Part shown: positions 1-4,958 of the stretch, one piece after another
How positions within the stretch are numbered: position 1 is the stretch's first letter
Layout of the letters: each line of letters begins with the position of its first letter
Assembly: GCA_002085355.1 (NCBI GenBank)
Contig: NATN01000164.1
Location: forward strand, 1 to 6,429
Length of the DNA: 6,429 nucleotides
Direction: 5' to 3'
Source: Candidatus Zhuqueibacterota bacterium 4484_87
GTDB taxonomy: Bacteria > Zhuqueibacterota > Zhuqueibacteria > Thermofontimicrobiales > Thermofontimicrobiaceae
Notes under the pieces: model-generated
Database searches by the model: none
Told to the model about the DNA's origin: nothing
What the model saw: only the letters and a program-made list of their open reading frames with translations
Translations under genes and position numbers: made by a program

Positions 1-1648
1 GAGGTCGTTCAATGACGAATCCGGTTGGCGTGGTGGAACAGCTTCCTTTCTCATCTTTATTTTCCACGTGCCAGCGCGCGCCAAATTGAGACGGTTCAAA
101 TTTTTTGACCAATTTATCGATGACTATCAACGCCGGGACATCGTGAAAAACCAGCACAGTCCGGGTCACAGATTTGACATCCCGATCGTTCAACTGGTAA
201 GCCTGCGTGGCGTCACTCGCCCAGAAATCAAATCCCTGACGTCGCCCCCAACGAACTAATTTTGCGTTTGCGATGTAGGCATTGGTACCTTCTTCGCCAT
301 TGTGATAGGGATGACTTTTCCCGTCAATCAGCACCGTGTTGTGTGACTCGGCCCGACGGAGCAACCAACCGGGATTATTGGGATCATAAGTTGGATGTTT
401 GTGATCCGCCAGCAAAATTTCACCGTACGCTTTCAAAATAATAGAATTTCGATCGGCGTGCTCGTGATTAGTTGCCTTTCCGCTGCGCATGGCAACAACT
501 AAATCGTCAACGCCGTAGCCGGTGCGCGTCGTGATCCAGTCTAAATCTAATTTTCGGAACAGCTTCTTTTCTACTGGCGCCTCAGCTTTCACGGTTGGAT
601 CGTAATAAATCAAAGAAAATAAATCGTGTTTCGTGGCAAAATTTTCTCCCATGTACTGCGCCAGTCCATCGCGGGAATTGCGCGCAATCCAGAACGCAAC
701 CGATGAGTCGAAATTGTTGCCTGAATCTCCGAAATTCACGCTGCCGTACGGCTCGAGATCGTGCGGCATGTAAAGCGCTAGGGCGTAATCAATCATACCT
801 GTAAAATTTCCCCGGTCAAATAAGTTGAGTCCCTCTTTTCTTTGAAACGCCTCCACGAGGTAGATCAAATATCCCATAGCATAATTGCAATAAGAAACGC
901 CCTCGTCGTAGCTGCCATCTTGTGTGTAAAGTTTAAGAAATCGATCGTAACTGTCCAGCACCATTTCACGCCAGATATCGACACGTGGATCTTTGTCTTG
1001 CAATGTAAAAAGTGCGAGAGTAAGTCCTCCGGAAATTATGGAACGAAAATTATTATGGGACAAAATCACAGGCCAGCGATCCATATCCGGAATTGCATAA
1101 GGATAAGGATAATCATGATCAAAATCCCACTTTCCGGCAGTATGTGGATTCTGAAATCGATACAAAGATCGGTAAAGCGGAACACATCCCTTTTCTGCAA
1201 TTTGCCGCAATATCTCTTCCCGCTCTTTTTTGGTCAACAAGTCATAGCACCAGTCATAACTCAGACTCATCCATGCTGTGAGCCGTCCGCCCATGAGAAA
1301 GCCAATAGTCCGTTCATTATCTTCAAGAAAATAATCCCATCGTCTCAACTTCAGGGTTTCCAACATCCCCTTTTTTGCATTTTCGCCGCGCTTTTTATCG
1401 CCAGTAATAGCATAGATGAATGCTTCGCGCATGAAATTTTTATCTTTGGAAAAATCCTTTTTCAATTCCTCCTGCCAAAATTCTCTGAACAAAGGGCGCT
1501 CTGTATTTTCCAAAATCTGCGGAATGTCAGCGCGGGAAAATAATAAATTCAAAGGAAACTCTTTCTCAGAAGAATTGGCATCAGCAGGGCTGAACATTCC
1601 TATGAGAAAACAAATCAAAACAAAGGTCAAAAATATTTTCGCTCTCAT
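1..1648 (-). CDS. Heparinase II/III-like polysaccharide lyase, exported; C-terminus cut by window edge
   Basis: The frame is open from the ATG at 1648 to the left edge, giving 549 residues with no stop. A signal peptide is visible: MRAK, a hydrophobic stretch at 5-19, and an ADA/N cleavage site after residue 24. Residues about 30-340 look like the alpha/alpha-toroid domain of heparinase II/III lyases. From about 370 the beta-sandwich domain follows, with the family signature NHEHADRNS at 394-402, GEILLAD at 409-415, SHNTVLIDG at 435-443 and RWHVE at 525-529. Candidate catalytic residues are H198 (in SHNNFR), Y253 or Y256 (in EGVSYCNYAMGY) and H395/H397. Their spacing resembles the His-Tyr-His set of heparinase II and alginate lyase PL17, from memory. 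The enzyme should cleave a uronic-acid polysaccharide by beta-elimination, probably in the periplasm or outside. The exact PL family and substrate cannot be told. Family members often run 600-750 residues, so perhaps 50-200 are missing. Confidence 0.9.
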   Translation of the reverse strand, partial: MRAKIFLTFVLICFLIGMFSPADANSSEKEFPLNLLFSRADIPQILENTERPLFREFWQEELKKDFSKDKNFMREAFIYAITGDKKRGENAKKGMLETLKLRRWDYFLEDNERTIGFLMGGRLTAWMSLSYDWCYDLLTKKEREEILRQIAEKGCVPLYRSLYRFQNPHTAGKWDFDHDYPYPYAIPDMDRWPVILSHNNFRSIISGGLTLALFTLQDKDPRVDIWREMVLDSYDRFLKLYTQDGSYDEGVSYCNYAMGYLIYLVEAFQRKEGLNLFDRGNFTGMIDYALALYMPHDLEPYGSVNFGDSGNNFDSSVAFWIARNSRDGLAQYMGENFATKHDLFSLIYYDPTVKAEAPVEKKLFRKLDLDWITTRTGYGVDDLVVAMRSGKATNHEHADRNSIILKAYGEILLADHKHPTYDPNNPGWLLRRAESHNTVLIDGKSHPYHNGEEGTNAYIANAKLVRWGRRQGFDFWASDATQAYQLNDRDVKSVTRTVLVFHDVPALIVIDKLVKKFEPSQFGARWHVENKDEKGSCSTTPTGFVIERP

Positions 1649-1654
1649 TCGTTT

Positions 1655-1660
1655 CTCCTC
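1655..1660 (-). promoter_or_regulatory. Shine-Dalgarno site of the heparinase-like gene
   Basis: On the minus strand GAGGAG lies six bases before the ATG at 1648. This strong site, together with the signal peptide that begins exactly at this Met, fixes the start. Confidence 0.8.
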
Positions 1661-1693
1661 AAGTTCACAATTAGAAACTTCAATTTTAATCCC

Positions 1694-1734
1694 GGAACCG
1701 GTCAGAATATTCGCGATAACTACTGACCGGTTCC
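1694..1734. repeat. 12-bp perfect inverted repeat (GGAACCGGTCAG) upstream of the lyase gene
   Basis: The arms at 1694-1705 and 1723-1734 are exact reverse complements, separated by 17 bases. Each arm contains the palindrome ACCGGT, and the two cores start 29 bp apart, close to three helical turns. The element lies 46-86 bases upstream of the lyase ATG. It could be a paired operator, a hairpin in the 5' leader, or a copy of a dispersed palindromic repeat. No promoter could be identified with confidence beside it, so the role is open. Confidence 0.7.
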
Positions 1735-1772
1735 TTAATGGGAAAGGGACATGAAACAATAACGATTAACCT

Positions 1773-1807
1773 TAGCCCTTCAAAGGTTTGGAACCTTTGA
1801 AGGGTTA
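1773..1807. repeat. Hairpin with 13-bp perfect stem and 3-nt loop after the amidohydrolase gene
   Basis: Positions 1776-1788 pair perfectly with 1792-1804 around a three-base loop. Two more pairs can form outside one imperfect position, reaching 1773 and 1807. In the minus-strand transcript the structure begins just six bases after the amidohydrolase stop codon. This is where a terminator is expected, but no T-run follows on the minus strand, so a simple intrinsic terminator is not well supported. An mRNA 3'-stabilising stem or a REP-like dispersed palindrome fits equally well. Confidence 0.75.
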
Positions 1808-1813
1808 CGATTT

Positions 1814-3424
1814 TTATTTCAACAAAACCCGATCAAGAATTTTTCTCATATTTTTCCCCAGGATCAGTCTTTTCTCCTCCTCGGAAATATCCGCATAAAC
1901 AACCCAGCCGAACTGCGGAATCGGATCGCGCATGGCAGAATCAGACCCGTAAATCACCCGGCTTGCTCCAACTTGATCGACCATGTATTCAATAATACCA
2001 TTAGTCACGGCAGTAAAAGTAATTTCAAGAAATATATTTTTGAACTTTTTCGCCAGTCGAATGTGCTTTTTTGCACGTTCATAAGACATTCCCGAATGCG
2101 CAAGCAAAAATGAAATTTCAGGGAAACGTCTTGCCAAATCATCCATTTCATGCTCAAAGTTATCGGAATAATGCATCAGAGAAAAAAGTCGATTTCGGTT
2201 CGCGTACTCGTACCACTTGTTATAGACCAGATCGTTGTAGGGTATATGATTTCGCGGAAAGTATGGTTTCAGGCCTTGCATGCCCCACTGCTCGTAGCAT
2301 TTTTTCAGTTCAGCTTCCCAGTCGCGAACGTAACGAGGATCAAAAACCGCATAACCGATGAATTCATCGGGCAATTCCTGGATCGCATCGCGCGTATTCA
2401 GGTTTCCCAATTCCCAATCAGACCAGATGCCAATCCAGGGGCTGGAACAAGTGATATTCACTCCGATGCGTTTGTTCCGATCAACAATTCCAGCGGCATC
2501 AGATTCAGGCATGAAAGCAATTGCATTATCAAAATGGTCTTTGGGATAATGATGAGCGTGTGCGTCAATCACTTCCATGTCGTCAATAGGCTTGCCGTTT
2601 CGGGCTTTTTGTAAAATCTTGTCGCCTGTTAGATCGTCAGGATAGTCCTCGGGAATTTTCTCCAATTTTAGAATTCGGATTAGATTTTCCCCGGCAATTT
2701 TTTGCCGATCCTGTTCACTGATGTCAGCATAATTAATGAACGCCTTTGCTGCGCCTGGGCTTTTGAGCATCATCTGAGTGCCAAAGAGCAACTGGTCAGC
2801 GCCAACCTGTTCGACTAAAAATTCCACAATCCGATTCGCTTGATAATTGGAAAATTCCACAAACAAATTGGGAAATTCTTTCAAAATCGGCAGCAAGGTC
2901 CGAGTCGCCTCCCAGCGGACGCTGTGAAGAATGACCTTCAAATTCGGATAGTTCTGGCAAATCCAACCCACTTCATTCCACGAAATCTGAACAAAATCGG
3001 TATTAGCTTCGCCGTTGTCAATCATCAGCGGAATTTCTGCCTCCTCCAGCGCGCGGAACAAATTGCCCAGAGTCCTCTCGTCCAGAGGGTAGCGATGCAG
3101 ACGCGGGAAAATTTTCACCGCCTTCACATTTTTATCTTTAATCTCTCGAATCAATTGCGCCGTCTTGGGCACATCGCCGCATTGATCGGGCAAAACAACC
3201 CACACTGGAATCAGCCGCGGATTTTCCTGACAGACACGAATTACTTCTTCATTTCCTACTGAAGGCTGCAACTCTTTTGCTAAATTTGAATAAATGAGCG
3301 CGCCATGAATTTGACAGCGTTCCATATCTTTGAGCATTCTCTCCACTGTCCAGGGATGATCCGGGTCTTTGTCCCACCATTTTCCGATAGAAGCATAGCT
3401 GTCAATAAATTTTATCTGACTCAT
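1814..3424 (-). CDS. Tandem amidohydrolase-2 (TIM-barrel metal hydrolase) protein with degenerate N-terminal half
   Basis: The protein has 536 residues from the ATG at 3424, which has GAGGGA six bases upstream. There is no signal peptide, so it is probably cytoplasmic. It consists of two related amidohydrolase family 2 (PF04909-like) units, about 1-255 and 283-534. The second keeps the metal-site residues: DAHAH at 287-291, H418 (LMHYSD), H443 (LLAHSG) and YGSDS at 492-496. At the matching places the first half reads DSYAS (8-12), H167 (ILHSV) and FGTQ (214-217), so the HxH pair and the final Asp are gone. Both halves end alike: INYADISEQDRQKIAGENLIRIL and VVYADISEEEKRLILGKNMRKIL share the pattern YADISE...I.G.N..(R)IL. 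Family members hydrolyse or decarboxylate small ring compounds, including sugar lactones such as L-rhamnonolactone. Beside a rhamnosidase a lactonase role is possible but unproven. A longer in-frame reading to TTG at 3493 is less likely. Confidence 0.88.
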   Translation of the reverse strand: MSQIKFIDSYASIGKWWDKDPDHPWTVERMLKDMERCQIHGALIYSNLAKELQPSVGNEEVIRVCQENPRLIPVWVVLPDQCGDVPKTAQLIREIKDKNVKAVKIFPRLHRYPLDERTLGNLFRALEEAEIPLMIDNGEANTDFVQISWNEVGWICQNYPNLKVILHSVRWEATRTLLPILKEFPNLFVEFSNYQANRIVEFLVEQVGADQLLFGTQMMLKSPGAAKAFINYADISEQDRQKIAGENLIRILKLEKIPEDYPDDLTGDKILQKARNGKPIDDMEVIDAHAHHYPKDHFDNAIAFMPESDAAGIVDRNKRIGVNITCSSPWIGIWSDWELGNLNTRDAIQELPDEFIGYAVFDPRYVRDWEAELKKCYEQWGMQGLKPYFPRNHIPYNDLVYNKWYEYANRNRLFSLMHYSDNFEHEMDDLARRFPEISFLLAHSGMSYERAKKHIRLAKKFKNIFLEITFTAVTNGIIEYMVDQVGASRVIYGSDSAMRDPIPQFGWVVYADISEEEKRLILGKNMRKILDRVLLK

Positions 3425-3430
3425 TTTCCG

Positions 3431-3436
3431 TCCCTC
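3431..3436 (-). promoter_or_regulatory. Shine-Dalgarno site deciding the amidohydrolase start
   Basis: GAGGGA on the minus strand lies six bases before the ATG at 3424. The frame stays open for another 23 codons to a TTG at 3493, but that stretch is basic, resembles no family sequence and runs into a short tandem repeat, so the ATG is preferred. Confidence 0.75.
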
Positions 3437-3479
3437 ACTTTGCTGAAATCGATATTCTTTTTCCGGTAATTTTTTTAGC

Positions 3480-3503
3480 CTCAAAGTCTCCAAGGCTCCA
3501 AGA
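3480..3503. repeat. Three tandem 8-nt units (CTCMAAGN)
   Basis: On the plus strand CTCAAAGT, CTCCAAGG and CTCCAAGA follow one another without gaps at 3480-3487, 3488-3495 and 3496-3503. The array lies in the leader of the amidohydrolase gene. It resembles the degenerate CAAAG/CAAGG intergenic repeats seen in several environmental bacterial genomes (recollection, not a search). The role is unknown. Confidence 0.6.
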
Positions 3504-3537
3504 TTTTTTTGTGATTAACTTTGCAAATTTAATTTCT

Positions 3538-3582
3538 AACTGCAGAGTGCACTAATAAGGCGCAAAGCTCGCAGAGGAAAAA
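3538..3582 (+). repeat. 45-nt degenerate repeat element, copy A
   Basis: This copy begins AACTGCAGAG on the plus strand. Compared without gaps with the reverse complement of 3620-3664 it matches at 28 of 45 positions by my hand count. The two form an inverted pair around an AT-rich spacer of 37 bases. It lies between the propeller and amidohydrolase genes. Confidence 0.6.
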
Positions 3583-3619
3583 CAACAATTTGAAATTATC
3601 CAAATAGTTCAAAAATCAA

Positions 3620-3664
3620 TTTTAGCTTTGTGTCCTCTGTGCCTACTCCGCGATCTCTGTGGTT
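3620..3664 (-). repeat. 45-nt degenerate repeat element, copy B (inverted)
   Basis: Read on the minus strand this begins AACCACAGAG and contains four CRCRRAG-like heptamers: CACAGAG, CGCGGAG, CACAGAG and CACAAAG, whose starts are 9, 11 and 9 bases apart. It begins seven bases after the propeller stop codon. Its ends can pair with copy A (3538-3547 with 3655-3664; 3570-3578 with 3633-3641), giving a long imperfect hairpin that might mark the transcript end. There is no clear T-run, so a terminator is not claimed. Confidence 0.6.
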
Positions 3665-3671
3665 AATTCCC

Positions 3672-4958
3672 TCACTTTCCCTTCTTTAATTTAACAAAAA
3701 TGACTTCAGTCGCCTGTCCATCAGTGACAGTAGTTCCTCTATCGCCATGAGTGTAAATCAACGATGGCAATCCGATAGCTTTTAGACTGTATGGTCTTTC
3801 CATGCTCGGCAACCAATTGGGAATATTCGCGTCCGGTTTTGAAATCGGAATTAATCGGAAACTTTCACCTCTGTCGCAAGAAGTCAGCAATACCACTTCC
3901 AATGATGGGTCTCCCCAGAAGGTCGTATCTCCCGAGTTTTGCACGTCACAAAGCAGATAAAAAACGCCATCTCTGTCAAAAGTAATCGTTGTATAGGTGA
4001 TTTCTTTTTCCGGAAAATATTTTTGAATCTCCGGCAATAACGATTTTGCAACCCATTTTTCGCCGTCAAAACGCCAGAGCAGAGTCGTTCGCGGCGATTT
4101 TTCCAGATGCATCACCGGCACATACGGGGCGCCATCGCTGTCAACAATCACATTTCCCACGCGCATGTCCAGGCTGTCCCCTTTTTCGATGAAACAAGGC
4201 GATTCAATCGTAACCGGCAGAGATAATTTCTCACCTTTCACATTTTCCCAGGTGACGCCGCCATCCCGGGAACGCAAATAGCCAACGGATTTGCCCGCAG
4301 GAGGCACAACATCGTAAATATGAAACGCCACATGCAGCACGCCATCGGGCGAAATGAAAATCGGATTTCCGTATTGCGTGTAGCCGGTATCTGCGGGAGC
4401 CTTCACCAATTCAATTGCTTCACTCCAGACGCCATTTTCATCCCTGCGCTGATACATGAGCCGGCGCGGCATGGGTCCGCCGCGATAGGTCAGGTGCAAT
4501 CGATCTTTTGCATCAACCACCAGACTGGGGTAGGTGCTGTAAATTCCCACAGAATCAATCGCAGTCCATTCGCTGATGTCATAAGGTTTTTTTGAACGGC
4601 GGTATTGAAATTTCCCGTGATGTGCGCCGTAAATGATATGAAAAATCCCCTTGCTATCCATCGCCAGCGCGGGCCCGCCATGATTGTCAACACCGGAGCC
4701 GACCAGCACGGTCTCGCTCCATTTTTTTGTTTTCAAATCATAATAAGTCATCTTCACGTCCGACAGCGAATCGAGCCAGGAAACGAAAATTTTGTCATCG
4801 GCTGTGATTATTTTGTTACTCATGATGTAAGCCGTTGCCCGTGTCGAACCGTGGGTGGAAATAATTTTGGAAAACTCAACTTCAACATTGTTATTTTTAC
4901 CGCAGGAAAGAACCAGCAGAACAAGAAAAAAACTTAATTTCAAGAGCCAGGTTTTCAT
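3672..4958 (-). CDS. BNR/Asp-box beta-propeller lipoprotein, possible polysaccharide lyase (PL24/PL25-like)
   Basis: The protein has 428 residues. It starts with a lipoprotein signal: MKTWLLK, hydrophobic 8-17, and the lipobox VLSC with the lipidated Cys at 19. The rest is rich in short beta-strand repeats of the kind found in BNR-repeat (PF15892-like) propellers, with two clear Asp boxes, SRDGGVTW (230-237) and SCDRGESF (360-367). Strongly patterned segments are DNHGGP (91-96), YGAHHG (110-115), YRRSKKPYD (119-127) and HLTYRGG (155-161). H93 and H113 are 20 residues apart, the same spacing I recall for the two catalytic His of the PL25 ulvan lyase, and Y158 could be the catalytic Tyr. The protein would be anchored in the outer or inner membrane, facing the periplasm or surface. 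A sialidase-like or purely binding propeller remains possible. Fold assignment is firm, activity is not. Its start directly follows the rhamnosidase stop. Confidence 0.85.
   Translation of the reverse strand: MKTWLLKLSFFLVLLVLSCGKNNNVEVEFSKIISTHGSTRATAYIMSNKIITADDKIFVSWLDSLSDVKMTYYDLKTKKWSETVLVGSGVDNHGGPALAMDSKGIFHIIYGAHHGKFQYRRSKKPYDISEWTAIDSVGIYSTYPSLVVDAKDRLHLTYRGGPMPRRLMYQRRDENGVWSEAIELVKAPADTGYTQYGNPIFISPDGVLHVAFHIYDVVPPAGKSVGYLRSRDGGVTWENVKGEKLSLPVTIESPCFIEKGDSLDMRVGNVIVDSDGAPYVPVMHLEKSPRTTLLWRFDGEKWVAKSLLPEIQKYFPEKEITYTTITFDRDGVFYLLCDVQNSGDTTFWGDPSLEVVLLTSCDRGESFRLIPISKPDANIPNWLPSMERPYSLKAIGLPSLIYTHGDRGTTVTDGQATEVIFVKLKKGK

Noticed and set aside
61..100. Possible frameshift near the visible end of the lyase gene
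   Set aside because: Careful reading of the minus strand shows FEPSQFGARWHVE in one continuous frame, matching the family pattern, so the gene is intact as far as it can be seen.
842..1543. Plus-strand open frame of 233 codons
   Set aside because: It lies wholly opposite the lyase gene, whose protein carries clear family motifs and a signal peptide. The plus-strand translation shows no domain pattern.
1773..1820. Hairpin plus T-run read as a plus-strand terminator
   Set aside because: A run of T follows on the plus strand, but it starts several bases after the stem and belongs to the stop-codon region of the minus-strand gene. No plus-strand gene precedes it.
2840..3262. Plus-strand open frame of 140 codons
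   Set aside because: It is antisense to the first half of the amidohydrolase, whose reading frame is supported by internal homology between its two halves.
3425..3493. N-terminal extension of the amidohydrolase to TTG at 3493
   Set aside because: The ATG at 3424 has a good ribosome site at six bases and begins right at the FIDSYAS strand. The extension is basic, starts with TTG and lies partly in a tandem repeat.
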